Source of the DNA: Agelas oroides
Taxonomy: Eukaryota; Porifera; Demospongiae; Agelasida; Agelasidae
DNA: 64,000 bases
NCBI GenBank assembly: GCA_949130485.1
Contig: OX422184.1
Location: forward strand, 8,534,996-8,598,995
Direction of reading: 5' to 3'
A program made the position numbers and the translations under genes. The notes under the pieces are model-generated. The model worked only from the letters and a program-made list of their open reading frames with translations, did not search any database and was not told the origin of the DNA. Shown one piece after another: positions 10,911-22,050 of the stretch; the first letter of the stretch is position 1, and each line of letters begins with the position of its first letter.

Positions 10911-13020
10911 CTAAAGTCAAAAGAAAGGGCATGTTGATGTGCAAAAAGAGTTTGAGTTTCTCTGGTCCTGTGAGAGTGCGGCATTTTAACTGTCGTGAGT
11001 TTTTCCCTATGTAAAAGTGGTAGCTAGGTATTGTGGGAAACAAGGGAGAGTGGGATACGTTGAACTGCTTCCTCGATTTTGGTAGTGCTGCCAGAGTATG
11101 GCACTCTGACTGGTGTGTAGTCTGCTCTCTTCAAACTGTAATCATGAGGATTGCTTACTGTATTATGACAACTTGTAACTTTAGTCAGTTTCATATCTAT
11201 AGTACTAATTTCACATTAGTCAACTTGGTATTATGAATGTACAAGCAGAGTGGAGTTCAAATGATACCTAGTTTGGCCTGTCTGTGTTAGGTTTGGTTCC
11301 TAGGTTGTAAAAAGGTAAGGTTTGTACCATGCATAGTCAAACTTGTATTTGGTGTACTTAAATGTAAGGAGAATGTACAATTAACTGTTATCAAAACTCT
11401 AGGGAACTCCTCTATCAGATCAAGCTTGCCTTGAACTCCGGTACTAGGCATGATGTGGAGGTCCGGATAGAGAAATATCGTTCGACCCATTGGTGTTTGC
11501 TGGGGGATTGCAGCAGTGTGGGACATTTCTTATAGCAAAGTTTAAAATGTCATAATACAGTAAACAATCCTCATCATTCTGCATAGTGGGAGAAAAAACA
11601 GTTAGACAGGATCATGTGTGATGTTTAAATGGATTCAGAAGCAGTTTTTTGCATGAAAATAGTTCTACAAACGGCCAGTAGTTTAATGTAATGGTTACTT
11701 GTGCATGCCCAAGGGCCAGTATGATTCCATTTGGAGCACACCATAGGACGGCACAGGAAGACGAGTAACGATGTTCACCGCATCTGTCCACTCGTCATGC
11801 TTATGATCTGCAATATCAGCCAGAATGCCCATACTGTCGACTTTAATATAGGCCAAGTAACTGACTGCAAATGATCTTCCTGCGGCAACATCAAAGCAAC
11901 ACACTTCCGCTAACAATTAACATCAAAGCCGATGCAAATAATCTAGTATATTGGTGAGAATGATCGTTTCACGGCTATATTTGTCCATATGCTATGCAAG
12001 TACAGTTGGGGAGCTCACAAGCCTTGAAGCACTCCATTTTGCACCACCTACAAGGTGGAATACTTACTGTGCTGACCATAATCATTACCCAACTCCATAT
12101 CACAATATGTTTTATTTCGCAAGTTTGTTCTATGCATGCATTGATGGGGAAGAGATATGTAGGTGATCATAATATTATATGAGCTTTGTTGTCTCTATTC
12201 CTGTATGATTCTTCTATAAAATAGAGTATAACGGTTTGCACCACCAAAGCCACAATGTATAAAAAGTATGGATTTTGTCTTCATTGATACAGTTGGCAGA
12301 CTCGATGCTACCTATAACTTTCATCACACAGATAAGTTTGTGCGTCTGTGTACATACTACTTGGGGATCATGATTGGTGGAGCATTTTCCAGCCAATGCT
12401 CAAAATTGTCTGATTCTAGCTATAAGAAGGAAGCTGAGTGCAGCACCTTACCTACGTGATGTTCATAAGTCTTGCTGTGAATGGCTTTTATTGACCAGGG
12501 TGATACTAACCCATAGCAAACTATACTGACTACTGAGTATCCATGCGTGTAGTCGCTGATGCATTGTTTGTGATCTGTACACGATTGAAATTGTAGAATA
12601 GGACTACCGAGTGAAGACACGACAAGTGGATCAGACGAAGCAGTGACCAAGCGATTCTCCAAGGGATTTCCCCTTCTGCTTCAAGGGTCAAGCAACGCCT
12701 TGAATGCAACCGTGTCGAAAGGCAGCTGAATCCGTACAAGCGGTTCCTCTTTCCTACTTGGTATGAGTTTCTGCTTGATGTTACAAGCCAGGGTGCGAAG
12801 TAACGAAAGTTCTGGCTCAGTTTCAATCGATTTAGGAGCCTGAAGAACAATGCACTATACGGCAATATTCTGATTTGAACGAGGTCCTTGGAGACTGCTG
12901 GTATATTTGGATTGTGAACAGCAACGGTGACTTTTCCCATGTTCTCTTAGAAACTATACGATTCAATTTGACTCGGCCAAAACCTATCCTCGATTTTGAT
13001 GTGGAACAAGGTAGCAATGA
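10911..13020. other. No confident gene
   Basis: ORFs of 60-136 codons exist on both strands. The best candidate is minus 11695-11916, which follows an acceptor-like 'aattgttag', but it has no recognised domain. Nothing else structural was seen. Confidence 0.3.
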
Positions 13021-13164
13021 AATGAAGTTGATTTTACAAAGCAAGAGTTGCTGGAACGTGTCTTCCTCCGGCTTGGTGCAGCTGAGAGTGATGAACAGCT
13101 GGAGAAGACCCTGGGACCTGTCATCCTCAAAATCAACAGTGAACACAAGGCCGTGCGGAACAAG
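13021..13164 (+). CDS. Exon resembling the N-terminus of proteasome adaptor ECM29 (ECPAS)
   Basis: ECM29/ECPAS is a large HEAT-repeat protein that links the 26S proteasome to other compartments. The + frame starting at 13024 reads through '[20 protein letters not shown]', a short linker, then 'PVILKI' and 'VRNK', which follows the order of the conserved ECM29 N-terminus as I know it. It ends at AAG|GTATAA (13164), a usable donor. An in-frame TGA lies at 13018-13020 and there is no in-frame ATG, so it must be an internal exon or a broken copy. The next expected exon was not found: the piece after the acceptor at about 13352 stops quickly in the matching phase. The gene may be partial. Confidence 0.6.
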
Positions 13165-13463
13165 GTATAAACAGACATGCAACACCCTCCCACTCAGTTA
13201 ATTAAATTTATCTTGTCATCAGAACTTGGCATAGTCAGACATAGTCCTTTGGCTGCCCAACGGAGTGGTATTAATGAGAAACATACTTAGCTGCTAACAC
13301 CATTTTATACCTTTCCAGTTGTGTTACCCTTGATTTTGTTACCTTTCGTTCAGATCCTCACACAGCTTTTCCCGAAGTCAAGATAAAGATGGAAAGTGTC
13401 AATGTACAGAAGTGCGAGATTAGAGAGTCTCTCCTGAGTCATTGTAGTTTTTACTCTTCTCAG

Positions 13464-13554
13464 GGAAGAAAAGGATCGTTCGGCTGTAGCGGAGGTAATG
13501 CCAAAAGTCATGGCTATCTTCAGGCATCTAAGCAGTACTGGAAACCTCCTTGTG
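13464..13554 (+). CDS. Possible exon, unrecognised
   Basis: After the acceptor 'tactcttctcag' the + frame encodes a charged helical segment containing 'SAVAEVMPKVMAIF' and ends at GTG|GTACAG. It could belong to the ECM29-like gene upstream (HEAT-like helices) or to another gene. No direct family match was made. Confidence 0.3.
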
Positions 13555-13784
13555 GTACAGTAGAAAGTTTCTCTGCATCAGATTTAGAATGCACAGTAGA
13601 TGACAATCTTCTCCATCAGTAATAGAAGGAAAGATAGGCCACAACCCACATGATAAAGCATATGTGAATGATAACCAAACAACGTTATATCCATCTTCCA
13701 AAATGGAATGCAGTGTTACCGTAAATCCGAATTGAACACGATACCGTAAGTGTTATTTAGCAAAGTTGCAGACTCTATGCTTGT

Positions 13785-14712
13785 ACCAAGTTGGCTTAGC
13801 CTGTATCAAAGTGTGAGCATTTCACCTTATTTTAAACCAATACATATGCAAAACAAATGGGCCTTTGTGCTCAACATTTGGTATGCACGTCAGTAGTCCC
13901 AAAGTGTAATTTAAACTTTGGTGAGTGTAAAAAGGCTGTTGGGTGGGGTGAGTTTGTGATGCTGGTTACTAGCCTGTATTGGAGCTAAGAGGTTGAAAGT
14001 TGACGTGTGGGTAGTCAACTCATCACTCTATGTTTTTACCGAGTTGGGTGGGGAATGGGTGTGGCTTAGCCCATATAAACATGAGAGCATTTCACCTTAA
14101 TTTAAGCCACTAGTATGCAATAGAAATAGGCCATTGTGCTCAAGGTTTGGTGTGCACGGGCAGTAGTCCCTTCCAAAATGTAATTTAAAGTTTGGTGTGT
14201 GTACGTGGAAAAGAATCGAGTAACGAGCTTTTGGTGTATTAGGGTGCATAGTTAGGACCTACTATTCTTATGATAAAGCCTGTTGGGTGGGGTTAGTTTG
14301 CAATGCTGGTTACTAGCCTGCATAGGTTTGGTGTGCACAGGCAGTAGTCCCTTCCAAAGTGTAATTTAAAGTTTGGTGAGTGTACGTGGAAAAGAATCAA
14401 GTAACGAGCTTGGTGTATTAGGGTGCGTAGTAAGGACCTATTCTTATGCGATTTAAATAAAAAGGCTGTTGGGTGGGGTGAGTTTGTGATGCTGGCTACT
14501 AGCAGCTAGAAGGTTGAAAGTTGATGTGTGGGTAGGCAACTTGTCACTGTGTTTGTACCGAGTTGGGTGGGGAATGGGTGTGGCTTAGCCTGCATCAAAG
14601 TGAGAGTGTTTTGCCTTATTTTAAGCCACTACGTATGCAACATGAATTGGTCTTTGTGCTGAAGATTTGGTGTGCACGGGCATTAGTCCCTTCAAAGTGT
14701 AATTTAACGTCT
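13785..14712. repeat. Satellite of ~270-bp units
   Basis: 'ggcttagcc' followed by 'gagcatttcaccttattttaa'-like sequence recurs at about 13792, 14062 and 14583. Each copy contains 'tttggtgtgcacgggcagta' and 'gtccc..ccaaagtgtaattta'. A partial copy in the middle makes the second interval about twice the first. Confidence 0.8.
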
Positions 14713-14838
14713 GACATTATATAGACATTATGGATGCAATGGGACTGTATAAGACAGCATGGGACACCATGAGACAATAGGAGACGTCATGAGACATTAT
14801 GAGACACTATAAGACATCACGAGATATTATGAGACGGT
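14713..14838. repeat. ~11-bp minisatellite (gagacattatg-type)
   Basis: Eleven or so short units such as 'gagacattat', 'gagacactat', 'aagacatcac' and 'gagacgtcat' are strung together right after the satellite. Confidence 0.8.
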
Positions 14839-15824
14839 ACACTGTAAAAACTGAAAGGTAATTTTAACCCATAAAATGTGGTTACTTTCCCTGCAACTCA
14901 GGTAACCCAAGGCTGGGGTTAATTTACTCAATTGTATAGTTGGTAATGGTAACCAATCCAGATTTCGTTTACTTAACCCATCAGTAGTAGTTAAAATTAC
15001 TATGCAGATGTAATAATAACCAATAATGTGGAAGATTGGAATAATCTTAAACATCGATCAGTTATATCATTTTGAAATGGTAAAATACCCTGTTTAATAA
15101 TAGGTAAAGGCAACAATAAGTTAGTTTATTCAACTAATAAGAAGATAGAAGTAACCACCAGTATAAAAGATTATTGTTCACTGTGTTGAATAATATGCCT
15201 TTGTCAGATGAAAATAACCTTTTACAGTGCTACTTAGTTTAAACGTTCTATAAATGTAATGAACTTGAATGGTAGATTTATCCTTTTCTGAAAAAGATTG
15301 CAACTACAGTTCAAAGCAGAAATTAACCATCATGAAGGTTTAAAGTAACAAGTCGTTACAAGACATTGATGTTTTAAGGGGGTATATACATCAATAGTTG
15401 TCTGGTAAGAAAAAAAAAACAAGTGGCAGTGAAGAAGTTAACAACCACTGATAACAGTTATGAGGTTATTGTTGAAAAATAACACAAAATAATGGCTGTA
15501 AAGTTGACATAACCACTGAAGTACATTAGTGAGTGGTAGCCAGTTTTTTAATATCTGACGCTGTGGCAAGGTAGGTAGCTGGCCTACGTAGTGAGTCAGG
15601 GATTGCCAAAACATAATCTTGAAGAAAAAACATGACATTTTTGATAGGTTTAGGATACTGAAGGTGAAAGACATAGTGAGCACTGAAGGATATTACTCAG
15701 GTGTCTCAGTACACTGCAGAGTAAAGAAATGGGCTGACATTTAACTTATTACTATATTCTGTACATAGCAATTGCATAATTATGTTCCTAATAATTCGTA
15801 CAAAAATAAACAATTATAATTCAA

Positions 15825-16430
15825 TTTTAGCTGTACGATTTGATTAGAGTACGTAAATTACTGAATATTCTGAGAAACATGGAGTGTATGAATAAACAGA
15901 GTATTTGTACAAAGTGAATTGAAGAAAAACGAGTGCAAATTTTCGACACTAAGGAAACCAATCAGCAGGTACTTATCTAGCTTCATTAAGCTGCCATTAT
16001 GTACAAAAACTAGTAACAAATAACTTTGGCTTCGATCTACGGGCTTACATGTATATCTGCCTATGCTGGGCGAGCAAGTTTATGAGGCTCCACAACTTAC
16101 ACTTCACATGAATAATTTAGTCGCACTAAGACCTCCCCCAGCTGACATCGAAGAATGAACTTACACCGCTGAACTTTAGTCTCGTGAGGCTTCATGTGAC
16201 TAAACCTGCGGGAACACGCGGACTGACCCCCATCCTGGATTATTTCAACATCGTCCATGGCCGTACAATCAGAACCAAGAGCCAAAAGAACGTGCTTAGT
16301 CGCATTTGTGGACGTTGGAAACGCTCTCACCATATTTGCATCAACTCACAGTGCTTGTGCTCAAACGCGCTTCTGCTGTACAGAATCATTTTTACGTGTA
16401 CGAATCAATTAGAGTACATAAATTACTGTT
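15825..16430. repeat. Dispersed repeat, copy 1 of 3, bounded by direct ~32-bp repeats
   Basis: This stretch is homologous to 23485-23958 (same orientation, internally deleted) and to 41795-42150 (inverted). It starts with 'tgtacgatttgattagagta' and ends with 'tgtacgaatcaattagagta', so its ends are direct rather than inverted repeats. That is unusual for a MITE and more like a small LTR or a tandem remnant. Overlapping ORFs (16097-16477) are not conserved in the other copies and are treated as noise. Confidence 0.65.
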
Positions 16431-17489
16431 TTTTCCAGGGTGTACGAATTAATAGGGTGTACGGAATTCTATGGTAACATTATTCTGTCATGTAGTTAGA
16501 GTGTTGAAGCACTGTATTGCTAAACTCCCAGATGCGTAAGCAGGTTGCACGGGTCCTATCCTTAACAGAAATTCAGCAATACAATTCTTTGAACACAGTA
16601 TTGCAATCAAATATGTGACGGAATAATGTTTGTTTATAAGTCACACTCTAGCCCCGATTTACCTTGTACTCCTGATACAGATAGCACAGGGGATTGGTAT
16701 CCTTTTCAGACGATGTGCATTTCATGCATGCCACCAATATTGCCATGGCAGTTGCCTGCCTCGAGGCATCATCTACAGCAATGATAGAGAGTTGCTCTGT
16801 GACAAAAATTCCATGTACATGTGTGCAATATGCCATGACATTGTACAATGATCCATATTGTATTTTATGCTGCACTATGGAAACACCTATTTGATGATTA
16901 CTGTACAGGATTACAACTACACATGTACATGTGACAGTCTCATGTAAAAATCAAATGTTATTCTGTTGCGCATTTCGATTGCATCACCATGTTTGAAGTG
17001 CTTATTGCAGAACTTCTGTTAGCCCTCTTGGCGCAGCTGTAATCTGACGTAAGAAACCTATACTCAGTAGCCATTCAATTTCAATAAATATCTTCATATA
17101 CTTCTGTGTTACGAATTATAAAGTTAAGGCCGCCTTAACCGTTCCGGGTGAGCCCTTAAACAGAGCTTCAAAAGCAGCAATGCAATAGAAATATGTGACC
17201 CGCTGTCGGGCCGCTGAGCGAAAACCCGGCACTTCGCGCAAATATTGAATTTGAGTTAGAGGCAATTTTATCCGTACAGGTCGTTTCCCAGCTAAACTCA
17301 GATTATTACACCAACGTGTCACAGGGGGCTTGGACTGTATCATACTGAATTTTTCTTCTGCCGCACAATTACACATTGGTATACCGATTTCCGGTCTTAT
17401 CTCGATTTTCATAAAATGTACGATGTGCCGAGTTTTCGCTCAGCGGGTCACATATGCAATGGAAAATGACTTCTACACCACAACTGTAC
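16431..17489. other. No supported gene
   Basis: Short ORFs at 16630-16894 overlap on opposite strands, which suggests chance. 'gggtgtacg' near 16439-16461 echoes the edge of the neighbouring repeat. Nothing else was recognised. Confidence 0.3.
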
Positions 17490-17646
17490 CTGATTCTGAG
17501 AGTTTGGCGTAAATATCTTGGATCGATTTCTTCCTGCTCCTCTCTCCATACTGCAGGAGTGCAGGGACATAAGAGCTAGTCCATGCCTTCTCAAACAACC
17601 CTCTAATGTCCTTGTCACCGACAATCAATCCCATCTCCTGCTCTAC
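17490..17646 (-). CDS. Probable exon of an unrecognised minus-strand gene
   Basis: On the minus strand an acceptor (ccgttattgtag) at 17647 is followed by 52 codons without a stop, ending at TCAG|GTACAG. The peptide contains 'VEQEMGLIVGDKDIRGLFEK' and later 'VPALLQYGERSRKKSIQDIY'. The codon use and both splice sites look genuine. I do not recognise the family. Partner exons were not found nearby. Confidence 0.5.
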
Positions 17647-17952
17647 CTACAATAACGGAAAGGAAATCAAAGTAAAATGTAGCAGTTAAAAAGTAAATGA
17701 AAGCAGTGATTTCAACAGGGCACTAAATAGAGTAACTTTACCTCTTGTTATCATACGTGTAACTCACACTAATGTATGGGATCAATGGGGAAGCCTTGCA
17801 GCTGCACGCAGTTTATAAAAAGCCTTTTTTTACTACAAGTCACACAAGAATCTGTATCAGTACTACCAGTCACGTGACAATCTGTATCATACTGCAAGTC
17901 GTGTGTGTGTCTGAACGTGCAATGAAATCGAAGGTTCGTATGATAAAATCAT

Positions 17953-18085
17953 TATCACCATAGTACCAAGCTATAACAGAAAAAAAATCACCCGTTTGTT
18001 GCCGTTGGCATTGTTACTCATGCTGCACACTTGTAACAATACAGACGGCAACAAACTCGTGATATAGCTTTGTACTATGGTGATA
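17953..18085. mobile_element. Long imperfect hairpin (foldback)
   Basis: 'tatcaccatagtac' at 17953 pairs with 'gtactatggtgata' ending at 18085. Inner arms 'gtttgttgccgt' (about 17994) and 'acggcaacaaac' (about 18045) also pair, giving a stem of roughly 55 bp with interruptions around an A-rich and a short central loop. It ends about 40 bp before the first possible ATG of the chromodomain gene. Confidence 0.75.
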
Positions 18086-18217
18086 CTTATATCGTTACCA
18101 GAAATTAATACTGTACAAGCGGACATGACACGGACTTCCTTGGTCGACGGAATAATTCCGTTTTGCTTTACGTGTTCCGATAATATACGGTTAGTTTGCG
18201 GAAAACGCAAAGAGCCG

Positions 18218-19395
18218 ATGGCATTGAGAGCAGCTACTACTGGTAATACCCCAGCGAAGCGACCACGCCACCCCCCAGGATATTACCGCGCTCTGCACAA
18301 CTGCAGCTCCGCAGACGTCCTGGGTGTTGCGACGGGCGATCGCAACCGCGAGCACGGCAAGCTGCGACTGCGCGGCGCGGATCGTGACCTTCCTGAAGGT
18401 TGCTATGAAGTGGAGCGTCTTGTGGCCAAAAGGAGGAGAAAGGTAATAGCCACTGTAATCTTTATGTGCCTTTGCGTTCAGTAGTGGAGGTTATAAAGCC
18501 ATAAGCACGCTGATGTTCAAGCACTAGCTTTACTAACTCGCCTGAGGGTAGCCAGTTACACGATCTATATTCTATGTGTTGTGGTCCTGCAGGGAACTAC
18601 TGAGTACTTAGTCCTCTGGAGTGACTACCCAAAAGAGGCAGCCACATGGGAAGCAGTGGAAGACATCACTGACCCAGCAGTCAGGTACACTTATGAGCAG
18701 CTGCTACTCCATTGAAATTAGTACATGTTATTGGCATGCCGGCTGCATGAGGGCAGGGTCACCATAGCCTCCACAAAAAGTACAATCGGTAGAACAAGCC
18801 GTTAATGACAGTACGTTAACATCTGTATTTATATCAGCCCTAACCCAACCATAACCACACCCTAACCCGCATAAATCACTGTATAACATACTGATGCTAA
18901 CGTACTGGAAATCACAGTAAATGCATGTGTGATGCTGTATATCAACAGTCTTATCATTGGACAACTGTTATCTTTCACAGTGCTTTTGAAGCTCCCGACC
19001 CATCATATCGCCTGATTGCTGATAGCATCAGCAATTTTGTTGCTGAAGTACACAGGAGTCTTAAGTTAGGTGTTAATCTTAATTGTAGCTTTAGTGTAGA
19101 TTTTAGAGTAGATGTATTTAATTTTCTTTTTAGTGGTAAAGGTAGTGTGCCACCCAATGGGCGAGGTAACTGTTTTGAATTAGCTGATTTTAGCAATGTA
19201 TACTTTCCAGCTGATTGGTATGTAGTGTACGATAAGTTAGGTGATGGATGTAAAGTAGTCTTTCCAGTTAGGTTAGAGTCTAAGATTAGGTATTCTAGTC
19301 CAGTATACAGTAAAAAGTCTGATGGTTCTATTGTACTCATACCAAAAACTTTCACTGAGATGATTTATGTATCCTTAGTTAAGGCAAGATGCTAG
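18218..19395 (+). CDS. Three-exon chromodomain protein with an unassigned C-terminal half
   Basis: Chromodomains bind methylated histone tails or act in retroelement integrases. Exons are 18218-18442, 18593-18684 and 18981-19395. The introns are AAAG|GTAATAG..CCTGCAG and TCAG|GTACAC..TTTCACAG, and the phases match (0, then 2), giving 243 codons. An in-frame ATG at 18125 would add 31 residues. The chromodomain is split by intron 1: 'CYEVERLVAKRRRK' in exon 1, then 'TEYLVLWSDYPKEAATWE' in exon 2 with its aromatic residues in place. Without the second splice the ORF stops at 18713-18715, so a shorter isoform ending after the chromodomain is possible. Exon 3 encodes ~138 residues with no domain I recognise and is AT-rich, while exon 1 is GC-rich; this suggests two origins. 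No integrase lies nearby, so it is not an obvious retroelement. Confidence 0.75.
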
Positions 19396-19690
19396 CATCC
19401 TGTTATCAATGCTGAATTCCGATCATTAACAAAGTAGTTGTTACAGCACATACTTATCTACTTGAACTACTTACCACAAGATTACCTGTACATTGCCATA
19501 GCAACATGCTGGCTATTGTGAATGTGTGCTTTGGTGTACATTTATATACTCACCTGCATGATTATTTTCAGTACTGTTTCGGCCTTGTTAGGCCTCGTCA
19601 GCAGAGTTTAACACAACAGAACCACAAAATTAAAAATCAGTGATTTGCTGTTGCATAACCCTGGACAGTACTGTTTTCTTGCAACCCTAG
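19396..19690. other. Intergenic
   Basis: No feature was recognised between the chromodomain gene and the microsatellite. There is no clear AATAAA signal directly after the stop. Confidence 0.4.
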
Positions 19691-19699
19691 AGGTGTTAA

Positions 19700-20012
19700 C
19701 GTTTTGTGTGCGTGTAAGTTTGTATGTGTGTGTAGGTGTGGGTGCATGTGTGCTCTGTGTGTGTGTGTGTGTGCATGTGCAGTGTGTGTGCACGCGTCAT
19801 GTGTGTGTGTGTATGTATGCGTGTGCACGTGTGCGTGCATGCGTGTGTGCTGTGTGTGTGTGTGTGTGTGTGTACTGTGTGTGTTGTGTGTGTGTGTGGT
19901 ATGTGTGTGTGCATGTCTGTGTGTATGCATGTCTGCAGTGTGTGTGTACATGTGTGTGCGTGTGTGTGCTGGTGTGTGTGCATGTGTGTGTGCTGTGTGC
20001 GTGTGTGTGTGT

Positions 20013-20053
<41 letters not shown>

Positions 20054-20125
20054 TGCGCAAGGGAGGGAGAGAGACAAAATGATTACAAAATACACATGCT
20101 TTCAATTGTGTGTGGTGTGTGTATG
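19700..20125. repeat. Long (GT/TG)n microsatellite with interruptions
   Basis: About 370 bp of TGTGTG with scattered GCATG, CTG and GTA interruptions up to about 20056, then a short extension to 20125. The many cysteine/valine and histidine/threonine ORFs crossing it on both strands are artefacts of the repeat. Confidence 0.95.
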
Positions 20126-20212
20126 TATGAAGCAGATAAATTATGGTGAACTCTTTAGCACAGTGGTGGCTTTTAGAAAAGCCTTTTATGAAGGAGATTG
20201 ATGGCAAAAATC

Positions 20213-21924
20213 TCATTCTTCTGGGTGCTGTCTCTTGTTCCTCCTAGCTTCCTGGATCCCTCCTCCATTCCAGTATTCATCTTTCTGCTTTTGGTATGGC
20301 CGCTTCTTTCGCTCACAACTGGGAAACCCTCTGATACCATTCTGCAGCATCTCCAGTCTAGCTTCACACCGGATGATTTCCCCAGCAGCATCGTGTTTGT
20401 TGCTGGAGAAGTAGTGCCGCTTCGAGTCGTCATTGTTCTTCTCCACGCCTATAAACAGCAAGCCATTTGACATAAACACAACCAAAACTGCCGATCAGAT
20501 GTTTTACTTACCCTGTCCAGAAAATTGCTTAGTGTTTCCGAAAACCCTCAGCATCTTTGGCACATGAAACACCATGATGTGCATGTAGGGAGTGACATGC
20601 TTTCGCTGGTAGCCCTGCATCAAATCCCCTAACTCCACAAAGTCACAGACCCATTGCTTGGCCTACACAGGTAGAAAATACAACAATTTAGCATGCTATA
20701 AACATTTATTTCTTTGCTCAATACTGAGATACATGGAGGGTCTAGGAGCTCACTATGAAGACTGGGATGATGGCTATCCAAATATGTTAGGTCTATTTTT
20801 TTCATATATACCTCACCGTGAGCAGTATGTGTGTAAAACTTTATTCCCCTGGGCCACTCTCAACTTAACAGCTGCAATTCTTATCTCCATGACTACAAGA
20901 TAAATCTGGGAGTGGCCTGGGCACACACTACAATGAAAAATACCTGTTGATGGAATCTGTCAATCTCAGTTGGAGTGGGATTCCAGCTTGTCATGATGTT
21001 GTACAGCACTACAAAATCCTAAGATGTAAATGGGTAGCCTGTAAGTAATAATTAAATAGCATTATTATGGCTACACTTACCCTCCACAGGGTGGCTACTT
21101 TTGGGGAGATGCTATCTGGCAGTAATACACTCATCTTCTCTGGCAGCATCTTCAGAACTTGCAGCTTGTGCTTGCCGGTGAGGGCTGTCCAATCATAGCT
21201 GCCGGGGATTGGTTTTCCAGTTGGCTCCCGTTTCTGCCATATCTGGAAACTGACCCCACAGGATCGAATGGCTTGTTCCAGCTGCCGCAGATTGTTGGCG
21301 TCTTCTCCTCGATGCTCTCGGCTAGCATGGTCCCTGCTGTCGGCATATAGGATGAGGTTTCTGAGCAGCACACCCCCAACACGTAGCATCAAGTGGAGCT
21401 CATCCACAACAATGTGGTCCAGCTCAATGTTGAGCAATGGGGGGTGAATGCAGCCCAGATGTTTGCTACAATGCCGTGTGGAGTGTTGGCTGTCAGACTT
21501 CAGTGAGGAGAGGGATCTTGCTTTCTCTTGACAGTACACCTCCTCATCCACGGACATGTTCCACCTTTTAGCAACATGATAGTTGTAGATTAATTTTCAA
21601 TATACTCAGATGACTTCAGATGTATATACCTGTCATTTGCCAAGATCTTGCACCATAGACAGGCATATGTGGAATGTGCCTCATTCAGCCCCATGACCAA
21701 CAGCAGGAACTATAAACAGAAATGGAAAGGAGCTTGGCATATATTGACCTACTAATGGTAACTTAATAACTGAGTTACACGCACCTTGTAATCCCCTCCA
21801 AGTACAATGCGCAGCCGCCGCCTGCCTTCCACGTTGATGTAGGGGTCAGCAATGAGACTATTCATGTCCTCCAGCACAACAGTGAGGGATTGCAGACGGG
21901 AGTAGCTCTCTGTGCCTCTGATGG
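20213..21924 (-). CDS. Six-exon gene of a repetitive invertebrate family, candidate DDE-type transposase
   Basis: Exons in transcription order: 21785-21924, 21630-21709, 21081-21564, 20944-21018, 20512-20662, 20213-20448 (stop). Every junction has GT-AG sites and the phases agree throughout (0, 2, 0, 0, 1), so at least 388 codons are joined without a stop. The first coding exon(s) upstream are not identified. Landmarks: 'RIVLGGDYKFLLLVMGL', then 'CLWCKILANDRWNMS' (a CxxC), 'IELDHIVVDELHLMLR', 'VTPYMHIMVFHVPKMLRVFG' and 'FSGQGVEKNNDD'. I recall similar proteins in many copies in sponge and cnidarian genomes. The spaced D (GGDYK), D (VVDELH) and E (GVEKNN) could form an RNase-H-fold DDE triad; that is inference. 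The frame is intact over all six exons, so the copy may be recent or functional. Confidence 0.7.
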
Positions 21925-22050
21925 CTGCAAAGGTGTGATTGCCTGCACAAAAAGGAACATGAATCTTCGTCCAGTCCAATTGTTTGGAACATTTGACCTA
22001 CCTGCTTGTTCATGCTTTGAAGTGTACACATATGTGCTTCTCCCTCATTC

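Noticed and set aside
11695-11916. Minus ORF, 73 codons, after an acceptor-like site
   Set aside because: A competing frame is equally protein-like, no domain is recognised and no partner exon was found, so it was not called as a gene.
16097-16477. ORFs on both strands in the 15.8-16.4 kb repeat
   Set aside because: The corresponding frames are not kept in the other two copies of the repeat.
19608-20216. Eight overlapping ORFs of 61-165 codons
   Set aside because: All are made by the GT/CA microsatellite, rich in only Cys/Val or His/Thr, and open on both strands at once.
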